A stretch of DNA of 64,000 nt from GCA-003244245 sp052390115 (GCA_052390115.1 JBQTHE010000057.1:22224-86223), one strand, 5' to 3'. Counted from the first letter of the stretch, positions 30,936-40,439 are shown. Program-made: numbers and translations. Notes: generated by a model not told the origin, from the letters alone.

Positions 30936-33428
30936 TCAGCGATCGCCATCCCGCGGGTTGCGGCCAACGTCATCGCCGAACCAGAAGGTCGGCTGGTCGT
31001 CGGTGCGCGCCTCAGCGGGACCACTCCGCTGACCTTGGGACGGCTGAGCCTGGGGCGGGTGACCGGTCGGCGGTGCAGGCTGCCAGGCAGGTGCAGGCGG
31101 CTCGGTGGCCGAACGCCACCCCGGTGGTGCGCCATAGTTCGGTGGGCCAGAGTTCGGTGGACCGGAGTTCGGTGGACCGGGGTTCGCTGGGCCGGAGCTC
31201 GCCAGACCATGACCGCTGCCCTGCTGTGGCGGGCCACCCGGCTCGCGCGGAGACGGCGGGTACGGCCGCGGATACGGGAAGCCGACCTGCGGGGAGCCCG
31301 GTACCGGTTGCCCAGGCGCCCCACCGTTGGCGTCACCCGCCGGGCGGCCACCCGCCTGTTGACCCGGGGACTGTGGCCCGGCGCCGTTGGGGCCGGGGTG
31401 GCCTGGAGGGGTGTGCGGCGGGCCACCGGGCAAGTCGCCCGCACCTGGCAGCACACCCACCGGGGTGGGCTGCGGTTCAGGTTGCGCCGGCGGCCACGGC
31501 TCGCCCCGCTCTTTAGCCAGCTCGCCGGCCGTCTTGATCGGCGGCTTGTCCGATGGGGTACGCCCGCCGAAATCATTGAATGCCGTGATCCGCGGCCGCT
31601 TCTCCACCCGGTCAAAGACCCGCTCGAGGTCCTTGCGGTGCAGAGTCTCGCGATCCAGCAGCTCGGCGACCAGCTCATCGAGGACGTCCCGGTAGGTGTT
31701 GAGAATCTCCCAGGCCTCGGTGTGCGCGGCTTCGATGAGCGCCCGCACCTCCTCGTCGATCTCGTGCGCGACCTCGAGGGAGTATTCCGGTGCTCGTCCC
31801 GCGGAACGGCCGAGGAACGGGTCACCCTGCTCCTGGCCGTATTTCACCGCACCGAGCCGGGCGCTCATGCCGTACTCGGTGACCATCGCGCGGGCGATCT
31901 TGGTGGCCTGCTCGATGTCGGAGGACGCCCCAGTGGTCGGCTCGTGGAACACCAGTTCCTCCGCCGAGCGCCCGCCCAGTGCGAACACCAGTCGGGCGAT
32001 CATCTCCGACCGGGTCATCATCTGCTTGTCGTCCTCGGGCACTACGAGCGCGTGCCCGCCGGTGCGGCCGCGAGGCAGGATCGTCAGCTTGTACACCGGA
32101 TCGATGTCGGGCATCGCCCACGCCGCCAATGCGTGCCCACCCTCGTGGTAGGCGGTGATCTTCTTCTCCCGCTCGGTGATGATCCGGTTCTTGCGGCGCG
32201 GACCGCCGATCACCCGGTCGACCGCCTCCTCCAGCTCGACGCCGGTGATGATCTGACCGTTCTCCCTGGCGGTGAGCAGCGCTGACTCGTTGATGACGTT
32301 GGCCAGGTCGGCTCCGGAGAAGCCGACGGTGCGCTTGGCCAGCCCCTCCAGGTCGACGTCGGGGCCCAACGGCTTGCCCTTGGAGTGCACCTCGAGGATC
32401 GCGCGACGGCCACGGATGTCCGGCGCGGCGACCGGGATCTGCCGGTCGAAGCGTCCCGGGCGCAGCAACGCCGGGTCCAGGATGTCCGGGCGGTTGGTCG
32501 CGGCGATGAGGATGATGCCGCCGCGGGCGTCGAAGCCGTCCATCTCGACCAGCAGCTGGTTGAGAGTCTGCTCACGTTCGTCGTGCCCGCCGCCGAGCCC
32601 GGCACCACGCTGCCGGCCCACCGCGTCGATCTCGTCGACGAAGATGATGCACGGTGCGTTCTGCTTGGCCTGCTCGAACAGATCCCGCACCCGGGACGCG
32701 CCGACGCCGACAAACATCTCCACGAAGTCCGAACCCGAGATCGAGTAGAACGGCACGCCCGCCTCGCCGGCCACGGCCCGGGCCAACAGTGTCTTGCCGG
32801 TGCCGGGCGGACCGTAGAGCAGCACGCCCTTGGGAATCTTGGCGCCGAGCGCCTGGTAGCGGCTGGGGTTGGCGAGGAAGTCCTTGATCTCCTCCAGCTC
32901 CTCGACAGCCTCTTCAGCGCCGGCGACGTCGGAGAAGGTGGTCTTGGGCATGTCCTTGGTCAGTTGTTTGGCCTTGGACTTACCGAAGTTGAGCACCCGG
33001 TTCCCGCCACCCTGGGCGTTGTTCATCATCCACAGCAACAGCAGGAGCAGCAGACCCAGCGGGATGAGGTAGATCAGCACCTGGAACAGCAGGGACTGCT
33101 GGGTGACCTTGGTATCCCAGCCGCCAGCGGGCTTCGATTCGCGCACCGCCGTGGCGATCTCGTCGGTGCTCTGCGCCGGGTACTGGGTGAGCACCTTGGT
33201 GCCTTCGACCCCAGGGACCGATTCGTTCAGGGTGAGGCGGAGCCGCTGCTCCTTGTCCTCAAGCGTCGCCTCCTGCACGTTGCCCGCGGCGAGCTGCTCC
33301 AACGCCTGCGAGGTGGTGACCTTGGTGTACCCGCGGGTGTCGTCGAGCAGGAAGCCGAATGCGAAGTACAGCAGCAACCCGGCCACGACCCACAGCAACG
33401 GGTTGCGGAGTAGTTTCTTGCGATCCAT
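30936..33428 (-). CDS. ftsH: Membrane ATP-dependent zinc metalloprotease FtsH
   Basis: The 830-residue enzyme has two membrane segments (residues ~10-28 and ~105-125) flanking a periplasmic domain, the AAA module (GPPGTGKT, IIFVDEIDAVG, the SRH block NRPDILDPALLRPGRFDRQ) and the protease site HEGGH with the distal Asp in TGASSDIEQATKIARAMV. The tail after residue ~620 is ~200 residues of Pro/Gly/Gln-rich sequence, with a short 15-bp repeat (PPNSG units near 31140-31200); it is longer than the ~760-residue mycobacterial protein. ATG 33428 gives MDRKKLLRNP, the family start. Confidence 0.96.
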   Translation of the reverse strand: MDRKKLLRNPLLWVVAGLLLYFAFGFLLDDTRGYTKVTTSQALEQLAAGNVQEATLEDKEQRLRLTLNESVPGVEGTKVLTQYPAQSTDEIATAVRESKPAGGWDTKVTQQSLLFQVLIYLIPLGLLLLLLLWMMNNAQGGGNRVLNFGKSKAKQLTKDMPKTTFSDVAGAEEAVEELEEIKDFLANPSRYQALGAKIPKGVLLYGPPGTGKTLLARAVAGEAGVPFYSISGSDFVEMFVGVGASRVRDLFEQAKQNAPCIIFVDEIDAVGRQRGAGLGGGHDEREQTLNQLLVEMDGFDARGGIILIAATNRPDILDPALLRPGRFDRQIPVAAPDIRGRRAILEVHSKGKPLGPDVDLEGLAKRTVGFSGADLANVINESALLTARENGQIITGVELEEAVDRVIGGPRRKNRIITEREKKITAYHEGGHALAAWAMPDIDPVYKLTILPRGRTGGHALVVPEDDKQMMTRSEMIARLVFALGGRSAEELVFHEPTTGASSDIEQATKIARAMVTEYGMSARLGAVKYGQEQGDPFLGRSAGRAPEYSLEVAHEIDEEVRALIEAAHTEAWEILNTYRDVLDELVAELLDRETLHRKDLERVFDRVEKRPRITAFNDFGGRTPSDKPPIKTAGELAKERGEPWPPAQPEPQPTPVGVLPGAGDLPGGPPHTPPGHPGPNGAGPQSPGQQAGGRPAGDANGGAPGQPVPGSPQVGFPYPRPYPPSPREPGGPPQQGSGHGLASSGPANPGPPNSGPPNSGPPNYGAPPGWRSATEPPAPAWQPAPPTGHPPQAQPSQGQRSGPAEARTDDQPTFWFGDDVGRNPRDGDR

Positions 33429-33631
33429 TCGGCTACGGCCCTCGGCGGCCTCAACCCTCCTGAGCTGACGTCGATGGTCGTGATCCACCGTCCAAGAACA
33501 CTGCAGGACAGGGGAGCACTTCCGTTCGATCCACGCTAGTCCGATCCACCCTACCGGGCTGGTCCGTCCGCCGGTCCCGGACGAACCGGAGCCGATGCCG
33601 CTTCAACGGTGTTACCCCCTGCGGTGTTCCC

Positions 33632-33655
33632 CTGGGTGCCCAGGGTGACACCCAG
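33632..33655. terminator. Small hairpin downstream of hpt
   Basis: CTGGGTG (33632-33638) pairs with CACCCAG (33649-33655) around a 10-nt loop, in the gap between the hpt stop and ftsH. A terminator role is plausible but weak (7-bp stem, no U-run). Confidence 0.35.
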
Positions 33656-33695
33656 ACCTACCCGGCGTACACCACTGGGGGACACGCAGAAACCG

Positions 33696-34262
33696 CTAGT
33701 TGGTGTACACCTTCGGATCGAGGGTGCCGATGTAGGGCAGGTCGCGGTAGCGCTCGCCGTAGTCTAAGCCGTAACCGACGACGAACTCGTTGGGGATATC
33801 GAACCCGATGTAGCGCACGGGCACGTCGATCGTGACCGCGTCCGGCTTGCGCAACAGCGTGCACACCTCCAACGAGGCAGGCCGGCGCGACGCGAGGTTG
33901 CGCAGCAACCAGGACAGCGTCAAACCCGAGTCGATGATGTCCTCCACAATCAGCACATTGCGGTCGGCGATGTCGCGGTCAAGGTCTTTGAGGATTCGTA
34001 CGACACCCGAGGACGAGGTCGCCGAACCGTACGAGGCCACCGCCATGAACTCCAGCTGCACCGGGATCGGCAGCGCCCGGGCGAAGTCGGTCATGAACAT
34101 CACCGCGCCCTTGAGCACGCCGATGAGCAGCAGGTCGCCCGTGCCGTGCTCGGCCTGGAAATCAGCGGCGACCTGCGCGGCCAGCTCCGCATTCCGCCGC
34201 CGGATCTGCTCCTCCGTGACGAGCACGGATGCAATATCACCCGAATAAACGACGGGGACCAC
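33696..34262 (-). CDS. hpt: Hypoxanthine phosphoribosyltransferase
   Basis: The 188-residue enzyme salvages hypoxanthine and guanine. Seen: LLLIGVLKGAVMFMTDFARAL, the flexible-loop region VASYGSATSSSGVVRIL, the PRPP-binding VLIVEDIIDSGLTLSWLL and the base-binding VRYIGFDIPNEFVVGYGLDY. GTG 34262 is the family start. It lies 75 bp after tilS in the conserved tilS-hpt-ftsH order. Confidence 0.96.
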   Translation of the reverse strand: MVPVVYSGDIASVLVTEEQIRRRNAELAAQVAADFQAEHGTGDLLLIGVLKGAVMFMTDFARALPIPVQLEFMAVASYGSATSSSGVVRILKDLDRDIADRNVLIVEDIIDSGLTLSWLLRNLASRRPASLEVCTLLRKPDAVTIDVPVRYIGFDIPNEFVVGYGLDYGERYRDLPYIGTLDPKVYTN

Positions 34263-34337
34263 CCCCTTGGGCGTGAGAAACCAGGCAGCGTGCAGAAAAC
34301 CGGACAGGGTTTCAGGACAGGGTGCCAGCAGATGGTG

Positions 34338-35366
34338 TCAGGAAACGTGCAGCTTGCCATGGGATCGAAACAGCTCGACACCGCCCGGCAACCGCACCGC
34401 GCCCTGGCCCGACCACCGGCCGATGAGGTCGTCGGCAGCGCGCAGTTGGGTATCGGTCAGCTCGGCCACCCCGGCGTCGAGCAGCCATCGACGCAGCACC
34501 CGGCGGCGCAACGCGGCCGGCGCCTGAGCCAGCACCGTGACATCCAACACAGTGACATCCACTGCGGCGAAGGACCGCGCCTGCGCCAGCAGGGCGAAAG
34601 CCTGTTCGTCGAGCAGGTCGAGATCTTCCTGTAGCTGCCCGGCAGTGCGGGCCAGGGCCTCGGCCACCCCGCCGGCGAGCACATCCTCCAGCAGCGGCAG
34701 TGCCTCGGTGCGCAGTCTTACTCGCCGGAACCGGGGGTCGGCGTTGTGCGGGTCGACCCACGGAGACAGGTGAAGTGCGTCACAGGCCGCGGCGGTGACT
34801 GCGCGGCGCACCCCTAGCAAGGGCCGGCCCCAGGGTGGGTCGAGCTCCCGCATCCCGGCCACCGACCGGGGCCCGGAGCCGCGCCCCAGTCCCAGCAGGA
34901 CCGTCTCGGCCTGGTCGTCCAAGGTGTGCCCGAGCAGTACCAGGGCACCGGCTGGCGATGCTGCGCGCAATGCCGCGTACCGGGCCCGGCGGGCTGCCGC
35001 CTCCGGACCACCCGGACCATCCACGGTGGTCTGGAGTACTCGGACCGCGGCGCAGCCGAGCCGACGTAGCGATTGGGCAGCGGCCTGCGCCACCGTCTCA
35101 GAGCCCGGCTGCAGCCGGTGGTCGACCACCAGGCCGTGCACCGCCAGGCCGAGCCGCCCGGCGCAGTGCACGGTAGCGGCGGCCAGCGCGAGGGAGTCGG
35201 CACCGCCGGAGCAGGCCACCGCGACTTCGTCCCCGGTCCGGTGCATGGTTAGGAAGCGGCGAACCGCGGTGCGCACCTCGCTGACCGCCGGGTGCGGCGA
35301 TCCAAATTTGCCGCTAGGTCCAGTGTCGCGACCAGCCCCGGGACTCAGTGCACTCGATGCAGCCAC
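34338..35366 (-). CDS. tilS: tRNA(Ile)-lysidine synthetase TilS
   Basis: The 342-residue enzyme converts C34 of tRNA-Ile(CAU) to lysidine. The PP-loop is VAVACSGGADSLALAAATV; further motifs are VVDHRLQPGS, LLGHTLDDQAETVLLGLGRG and RPLLGVRR. The proposed GTG 35366 lies 22 bp inside the end of the upstream metalloprotease gene. A GTG at VSEVRTAVRRFL, ~25 codons later, would give a more compact N-terminus and cannot be excluded. Confidence 0.92.
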   Translation of the reverse strand: MAASSALSPGAGRDTGPSGKFGSPHPAVSEVRTAVRRFLTMHRTGDEVAVACSGGADSLALAAATVHCAGRLGLAVHGLVVDHRLQPGSETVAQAAAQSLRRLGCAAVRVLQTTVDGPGGPEAAARRARYAALRAASPAGALVLLGHTLDDQAETVLLGLGRGSGPRSVAGMRELDPPWGRPLLGVRRAVTAAACDALHLSPWVDPHNADPRFRRVRLRTEALPLLEDVLAGGVAEALARTAGQLQEDLDLLDEQAFALLAQARSFAAVDVTVLDVTVLAQAPAALRRRVLRRWLLDAGVAELTDTQLRAADDLIGRWSGQGAVRLPGGVELFRSHGKLHVS

Positions 35367-36430
35367 GCCGCTGGATCGATGATCTCGGCGCGGGTGGGCA
35401 GGGTCTCGGGCGAGGTCCACACTGTATTGAACCCGTCCATGCCGGCCACATCCACCACGTGCCGGGTGAACGCCGCACCCTCGGCGTACTGGCGCAGCTT
35501 GGCGTCGATGCCCAGCACCGCCCGCAGCACCCGCTCGGCGAGGCCACCGCCCTGCCGGCGGGCAGTGAACCGCTGGCGGATCATCCGCACCGAGGGCACC
35601 ACCGACGGTCCGACCGCGTCCATCACGTGGTCGGCATGCCCTTCCAGCAGCGTCGCCAGCGCGAGCAGTCGCTCCAGCACCGCCCGCTGCTCGGGACTCT
35701 GCAGCAGGGCGAGCACACCCAGCGCATCCGACGCTTCCCCGCGCCGGGCGCCGCGCAGCGCGGCGGGCAGCCTGCCGGCCATCTTGGCCACGGTCTCGGG
35801 ATCCTCCGCGGCAGCGACGAACGCCTGCACCTGATCGGCGAAATACTCGCGCAGCCACGGCACGGCATTGAACTGCAGCCGGTGAGTGGCCTCGTGCAAG
35901 CAGACCCACATCCTGAATTCATCGGCCGGGACTTCCAGCGATGAACCAATGGTGATCACGTTGGGGGCTACCAGCAGCAGCCGGCCTGGGTCTTCAGACG
36001 GCCCGCCGAACGGGTCGTACTGCCCGAGCACCCGGGACCCGAGGAACGCCAGCGCGACCCCGGTCTGCACTCCTGCGGTGGTGGCCAGCAGCCGGCGAGC
36101 CCTCCCCTCCGGCATCCGGTAGTCGGACAGCAGCCGCGACAGACCCTCGGTCGCGGCCAGCACCCACCCCGGGCGATCCACCACGTCGGCGGGACGTGGC
36201 GGGCGACCGTCATCCAACCCGGTCAGCTCCCGCACGTGCCCCTCTGCGGTGATCGACAGCGCGCGCATCCGGCGCACCGCCGCGGCTGCCTCCTCGGCGG
36301 GCACCACGGGCCCGGCCGGCAGCAGGCGCTGGGCGGTGACCACTGCGGCAGCCCAGTCGATCGGAGAGCCGACGCGGACGGGCGGATCGCCCCCGGATGC
36401 TGGCGGTGTGTCCAGCGCGAGATGTCCCAT
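35345..36430 (-). CDS. Zinc-dependent metalloprotease of the DUF2342/TIGR03624 type
   Basis: The 361-residue cytoplasmic protein has a zincin motif HEATH in MWVCLHEATHRLQFNAVPWL (residues ~175-195), followed by LREYFADQVQAF. It corresponds to Rv3626c; the family has been labelled coenzyme F420 biosynthesis-associated by phylogenetic profile, but its substrate is unknown. A third ligand may be in LLEGHADHVMDAVG. ATG 36430 gives MGHLALDTPP and lies 20 bp after dacB ends. The 3' end overlaps tilS. Confidence 0.85.
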   Translation of the reverse strand: MGHLALDTPPASGGDPPVRVGSPIDWAAAVVTAQRLLPAGPVVPAEEAAAAVRRMRALSITAEGHVRELTGLDDGRPPRPADVVDRPGWVLAATEGLSRLLSDYRMPEGRARRLLATTAGVQTGVALAFLGSRVLGQYDPFGGPSEDPGRLLLVAPNVITIGSSLEVPADEFRMWVCLHEATHRLQFNAVPWLREYFADQVQAFVAAAEDPETVAKMAGRLPAALRGARRGEASDALGVLALLQSPEQRAVLERLLALATLLEGHADHVMDAVGPSVVPSVRMIRQRFTARRQGGGLAERVLRAVLGIDAKLRQYAEGAAFTRHVVDVAGMDGFNTVWTSPETLPTRAEIIDPAAWLHRVH

Positions 36431-36450
36431 AGTTACGACGGTAGCCCGGA

Positions 36451-37887
36451 CTAGCGGCAACCGCAGGTTCGCAGTTGCGCGGCCAAGGCGTCCAGCCGCG
36501 GACGAACCGACACCGGGTTGGGCCCGTTGGACAGCAGCGCGAACACCAGCACCCTCCCTTCGGAGTCCAGCACGGTGCCGGCGAGGCTGTTGACGCCGGT
36601 CAGAGTGCCGGTCTTGGCTCGGACCCAGCCCCGGCCGCCGGCCGCCGGACCCTCGTAGCGGTCGACCAGCGTGCCGCTGCTACCCGCCACCGGGAGTCCC
36701 ACCAGCATCGGGCGCAGCGCGGCGGTCCGCCGCTGGGACTCGTCGGGGGCGGCGGCGGCGCTCAGCAGGTCGGTGAGCAGCAGCGCCGGGACCGCATCCT
36801 GCACCGACAGCCCGCTGCCATCCATCAGGGTGACGCCACTGACGTCGAATTCGTGGTCGCGCAGCACCGTAAGCACCGCCTGCGTTGCCCCGGAGAACGA
36901 CGGCTGCGCGCCGGTCGCCCGAGCCACCTCGCGGGCCAGCGTCTCGGCGAGCACGTTGTCCGATCTGCTCAGCACCGTGGCGACCAGGTCCTGGACCGGT
37001 GGGGACGACACCTTGCCGAACACCGCAGCCCCAGGCGCAGCGCTTCCGACCGCGACGGTGTCGGGGTCGGCCCCCAGCCGGCGGGCCAATTCCGCCGCCG
37101 CCGCGATCGCCGGCTTGGCTGCTCGTGGCGAGACCTCTTGAGTGGGGTCGGCACGTGCCCCGTCGAGCATCACCGGCTGGATCGGAGCGATGTATCCGCC
37201 AGCCACGTCTTCCGGGACCCAACCCGGCGCGAAGGCTTCGCCGGTGTAGCGGTCCACGTCGACCAGGACGCGAAGCACCGGCCCGGGCGCGGCTGCCCGC
37301 ACCTGGCTGACCAGGTCATCCAGCCGGGCGGCACCGGGGTATACGGTCACCGTGCCGGGTTTCGCCGCGGACAGCGTCGGGTCGCCGCCGCCGATCAGCA
37401 CGACGGTGCCCGGCTCGGAGCCGGCCAGCACGGTGGTGTGAAACCGGGCCTGGTGATCGAGCGCGAGCAGCGCAGCCGCACTGGTGAGCAGTTTGGCGGT
37501 CGACCCGGGCACCACCGGTGTTCCCGGTTGTCGCTGCCACAGCACCGTGCCGGTTGCCGGGTCGACCACCTGACCGGACAGCGTGCCTAGCCCGCCGGCC
37601 GCGACCAGGGGGGCGAGCATGGCGCCGACTCCTGAACTGGTCGGTGCCGGGCCGTCGACGGCGGCCGGGCGCAACGCCGGATGCGGGATCACCGGAGCGG
37701 GTGGAGGCGCGATCGCCGCGACCGCACCGACCGCGGCCAGGTGCCTGGCCAGCACCGGGCCGCCAAACCCGATGCCGGTCCCGGTGACCGCGGCGAGCAC
37801 CAGGACGGCGACGATCACCGCGACCCGCTTGCCGCGCTGGGCGGGTAGGCGCAGCGTGGCACCGATCCGGCCACCAAGTCCCGGCAC
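36451..37887 (-). CDS. dacB: D-alanyl-D-alanine carboxypeptidase/endopeptidase (PBP4 class, DacB)
   Basis: The 478-residue penicillin-binding protein has an N-terminal membrane anchor (VAVIVAVLVLAAVTGTGIGF) and then the class C transpeptidase fold: active serine in PGSTAKLLT, second motif SRSDNVLAE and KTGTLTG near the C-terminus. It trims peptidoglycan pentapeptides outside the membrane. GTG 37887 has AGGAG 8 nt upstream, so the longer in-frame extension upstream is rejected. It corresponds to Rv3627c. Confidence 0.93.
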   Translation of the reverse strand: MPGLGGRIGATLRLPAQRGKRVAVIVAVLVLAAVTGTGIGFGGPVLARHLAAVGAVAAIAPPPAPVIPHPALRPAAVDGPAPTSSGVGAMLAPLVAAGGLGTLSGQVVDPATGTVLWQRQPGTPVVPGSTAKLLTSAAALLALDHQARFHTTVLAGSEPGTVVLIGGGDPTLSAAKPGTVTVYPGAARLDDLVSQVRAAAPGPVLRVLVDVDRYTGEAFAPGWVPEDVAGGYIAPIQPVMLDGARADPTQEVSPRAAKPAIAAAAELARRLGADPDTVAVGSAAPGAAVFGKVSSPPVQDLVATVLSRSDNVLAETLAREVARATGAQPSFSGATQAVLTVLRDHEFDVSGVTLMDGSGLSVQDAVPALLLTDLLSAAAAPDESQRRTAALRPMLVGLPVAGSSGTLVDRYEGPAAGGRGWVRAKTGTLTGVNSLAGTVLDSEGRVLVFALLSNGPNPVSVRPRLDALAAQLRTCGCR

Positions 37888-38071
37888 CCGTTGGCTCCTG
37901 TTACCTGAGATGTCTGTCTTGACTGAGCCGGGTGCGACACGGTTCAGCACGGCAGACGCAGCCCCTAGCGCGCCACCGGAGGTCGGCCCGCCCGGGCGAA
38001 GCGTAACGCACGCTCTCCCGCCGAACTTCCCCCCACAAGGGATCGCACTTGCCACCCGAGAACAGGTTCGC

Positions 38072-38149
38072 AGGACGTAACTGCCGTGAACCTGACACCA
38101 CCGACGTCCAAGTAGGGCGAAACGTCCGTGACGTCGAGTTCACGGGCCC
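38072..38149. repeat. Dispersed ~78-bp hairpin element, copy 1
   Basis: This block recurs with roughly 85-90% identity at 49185-49262. Common core: AACTGCCGTGAAC near the left, GTAGGGCGAAACGTCCGTGA near the middle, and GTCGAGTTCACGGGCC at the right. The ends pair (CCGTGAAC with GTTCACGG), giving an imperfect ~24-bp stem. It lies between divergent dacB and ppa. Confidence 0.8.
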
Positions 38150-38177
38150 ACCCACTGCGCTAACGTCCGGTGGGTGG
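38148..38177 (+). promoter_or_regulatory. Hairpin covering the ppa start codon
   Basis: CCACCCAC (38148-38155) pairs perfectly with GTGGGTGG (38170-38177), which contains the GTG start of ppa (38174). No Shine-Dalgarno is visible upstream, so initiation may be controlled by this structure or by leaderless transcription. Confidence 0.4.
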
Positions 38178-38695
38178 AGTTCGACGTCACCATCGAGATC
38201 CCCAAGGGCACCCGCAACAAGTACGAGATGGATCACAAGAGCGGCCGGATCAGGCTCGATCGCATGCTGTTCACCGCCACCCAGTACCCGGCTGACTACG
38301 GCTTCGTCGACAACAGTCTCGGCGCGGACGGCGACCCGCTAGACGCGCTGGTGCTGGTGCAAGAACCCACCTTCCCCGGCTGCTTGATCCGCTGCCGGGC
38401 GGTAGGCATGTTCCGCATGCGCGACGAGCAGGGCGGCGACGACAAGGTGCTCTGCGTGCCCGCCAATGATCCCCGGGTGAATCACATGCGCGACGTTCAC
38501 GACGTCGACGAGTTCTACCGTCTGGAGATCCAGCACTTCTTCGAGGTGTACAAAGCACTCGAGCCCGGCAAGAGCGTCGAGGGTGCCCACTGGGTGGACC
38601 GAGAGGCAGCGGAGCAGGAGATCCGGATCTCCTGGAACCGGGCCCGCGATTCGGGCGCAGCCGCACGACCCGAGACCGATCCTGGCGACGCCTGA
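38174..38695 (+). CDS. ppa: Inorganic pyrophosphatase
   Basis: The 173-residue soluble family I enzyme hydrolyses pyrophosphate. Seen: MEFDVTIEIPKGTRNKYE, the signature DGDPLDALVLV with three metal-binding aspartates, GDDKVLCVPANDPR and KHFF-like QHFFEVYKALEPGK. GTG 38174 aligns with the M. tuberculosis start. It is divergent from dacB as in mycobacteria (Rv3628). Confidence 0.96.
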   Translation: MEFDVTIEIPKGTRNKYEMDHKSGRIRLDRMLFTATQYPADYGFVDNSLGADGDPLDALVLVQEPTFPGCLIRCRAVGMFRMRDEQGGDDKVLCVPANDPRVNHMRDVHDVDEFYRLEIQHFFEVYKALEPGKSVEGAHWVDREAAEQEIRISWNRARDSGAAARPETDPGDA

Positions 38696-38746
38696 CCGCC
38701 AGCGACCGGGTCAACGTCACCGCGCGGGTCAACGTCACCGCGCGGG

Positions 38747-39571
38747 TTATCGCTTCCCGCGGGCGAAGGTGATCAGTGAGATCGCCGGACGGTGTGCGCG
38801 GAGTACCGGTAGGTGCCTGAGCAGCGGCGCGGGCCATCCCCAGAGGCCGCGGCCACGAGGTAGCTGGAGATCAGTGAGCGTGGCGACGGCCGGCAGCCGT
38901 TGCGGAAGCTGGGCGAGCTGAGACACGGAGATACCGAACGGCATCGGCGGCGCGGTGTAGGTGGGGGAAAGTCTCCACCCGCGCAGCGTGCGTCTGTGCA
39001 ACCAGCGGGGGATCGTGTCGAAGACCATCCGACCGTCCGGGAAGCGCCGCGCGCAGTCGGTGATCAGGGCGAACACGTCGGCGGGCGGCAGGTACATCAG
39101 CAGGCCCTGCGCGCTGATGAGCACATCGGCGTCCGGCTCGACAGCGTCCATCCAGGATCGGTCCAGCGCGGAGCGGGCGACATTGCGTACCTGGGGCTCG
39201 GTGGGCAGCAACTGCTCGCGCAGGGCGATGATCTCGGGAAGGTCTACTGACACCCAGTGGACCAGGGGGTCGGCGATGCGCCAGAAGCCGGTCTCCAGAC
39301 CCTCGCCGAGGGAGACGACGGTTCCGCCGGGGTGCTCGGCGAGGAACTCGCGCATCACCTGGTCGAAGCACAGCGCACGCAACGGGTGGCTCTGGGACGG
39401 TCTGCCGAAGGCGCGCTGGTACGGGTGATCGATGCTGCGGCGTAGCTCCACCGCCCACGGGTCGTGGATCAGTGCGTCCGGGCGGGCCGCCTCGCTGGCG
39501 CGGTTATGCAGGGTCCACAGGGTCGTCTCCGGGACGCCCCTCAGTCGCGCGCCGTCCACCTTCTCGTCCAT
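38747..39571 (-). CDS. LCM/TcmP-type SAM-dependent methyltransferase
   Basis: The 274-residue protein resembles the leucine-carboxyl-methyltransferase group used in polyketide O-methylation: ETTLWTLHNRASEAARPDAL, the SAM motif VVSLGEGLETGFWRI, VSVDLPEIIALRE and LISAQGLLMYLP. The usual GAG of motif I is replaced by GEG. The basic C-terminus (PAISLITFARGKR) is typical. It is followed by another methyltransferase gene in the same direction 67 bp upstream, but no synthase is nearby, so the substrate is open. Confidence 0.8.
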   Translation of the reverse strand: MDEKVDGARLRGVPETTLWTLHNRASEAARPDALIHDPWAVELRRSIDHPYQRAFGRPSQSHPLRALCFDQVMREFLAEHPGGTVVSLGEGLETGFWRIADPLVHWVSVDLPEIIALREQLLPTEPQVRNVARSALDRSWMDAVEPDADVLISAQGLLMYLPPADVFALITDCARRFPDGRMVFDTIPRWLHRRTLRGWRLSPTYTAPPMPFGISVSQLAQLPQRLPAVATLTDLQLPRGRGLWGWPAPLLRHLPVLRAHRPAISLITFARGKR

Positions 39572-39638
39572 GGGAACTCCGCCTCGTCATCAACATGGCC
39601 GGCAGTGGACGGGGATGCGGCACGCCTGCTCAGCCTGC

Positions 39639-40364
39639 TCATGCCGAACTCCGTCGAACGATGAACAAGTCCGGGTAACGGCGCTCGGCGGCGAGCCCCG
39701 CCGCGGCGATCTCGGCAAGCAGCTGATCGGACGTGATGGTCCACCAGTGGTAGCGCGCCTCGGCCTCGGCGATCAGGTCATCACCCTCAAAGGTGCGATA
39801 GGTCATCCGCCACTGCACCGATTCCGGGCCGTCCGGTTCCGCCTCACCGCTTCCCGCGTAGCGGCGGTGGCCGACGGTGGAGGTGACGAACTCCGTGCGT
39901 GGGACCGCGACCGGCTCCGCAGGCGGCTGCAGGTTGACCACCGCCGGTGCACCCGGCGCCAGCCGGACCGCCAGCTGCTGCCACAGCTCGCCCCGCTGCG
40001 CGGCCGACAGGTGGCCGAGCATGTGCATCCCGATCATCCCACCCAGTTGCTCGGGCAGCATCACCTCGCCGAGCGTGCCAGGCACCACCGTGACCCGGGC
40101 CGGACCATCCGGGCGTGCCAGCACCCGGGTGAACAGCGCCGCCCGCAGAGCCGGCGAGGGTTCCACCGCCAGCACCGTGGACCCGGCTATCGCGTCCAGG
40201 ATGACCTCGGTACCCAAACCCGTGCCGGCACCGAGGTCAAGCACGGGTCCCGCCGATACATCGACACCGGCCAGGCAATCCACCAAAGCCGGCCCCAGCC
40301 ACCGCCAAGCCTGCCGGGACATCAGCTCCAAGAACTCGGCGGCGACGGCGTAAGGATCGGTCAC
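39639..40364 (-). CDS. Class I SAM-dependent methyltransferase under a possible metal box
   Basis: The 241-residue protein has VLDLGAGTGLGTEVI, VLAVEPSPALRAALF and IGMHMLGHLSAAQRGELW, typical of small-molecule methyltransferases. GTG 40364 follows GAGGAGCTGTCC. An imperfect palindrome that resembles Zur/Fur sites lies 45 bp upstream. It probably forms a transcription unit with the LCM-type methyltransferase at 38747. No metallophore genes are adjacent. Confidence 0.8.
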   Translation of the reverse strand: MTDPYAVAAEFLELMSRQAWRWLGPALVDCLAGVDVSAGPVLDLGAGTGLGTEVILDAIAGSTVLAVEPSPALRAALFTRVLARPDGPARVTVVPGTLGEVMLPEQLGGMIGMHMLGHLSAAQRGELWQQLAVRLAPGAPAVVNLQPPAEPVAVPRTEFVTSTVGHRRYAGSGEAEPDGPESVQWRMTYRTFEGDDLIAEAEARYHWWTITSDQLLAEIAAAGLAAERRYPDLFIVRRSSA

Positions 40365-40408
40365 GGACAGCTCCTCAGCGCAGGATCTCGGTAGGCAGCT
40401 CAGTCGGT

Positions 40409-40423
40409 CGATAGTGATTATCA
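40409..40423 (-). promoter_or_regulatory. Zur/Fur-like palindrome
   Basis: On the minus strand TGATAATCACTATCG matches the actinobacterial Zur-type consensus TGAAAATCATTTTCA at 11 of 15 positions and is a partial palindrome. It sits 45 bp upstream of the methyltransferase start. A similar site precedes mrf about 1 kb away. Confidence 0.4.
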
Positions 40424-40439
40424 TTCTAGTGACCCGGCT

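Noticed and set aside
33429..33695. Additional small gene between hpt and ftsH
   Set aside because: Candidate frames lack start signals and similarity; only a weak hairpin is seen.
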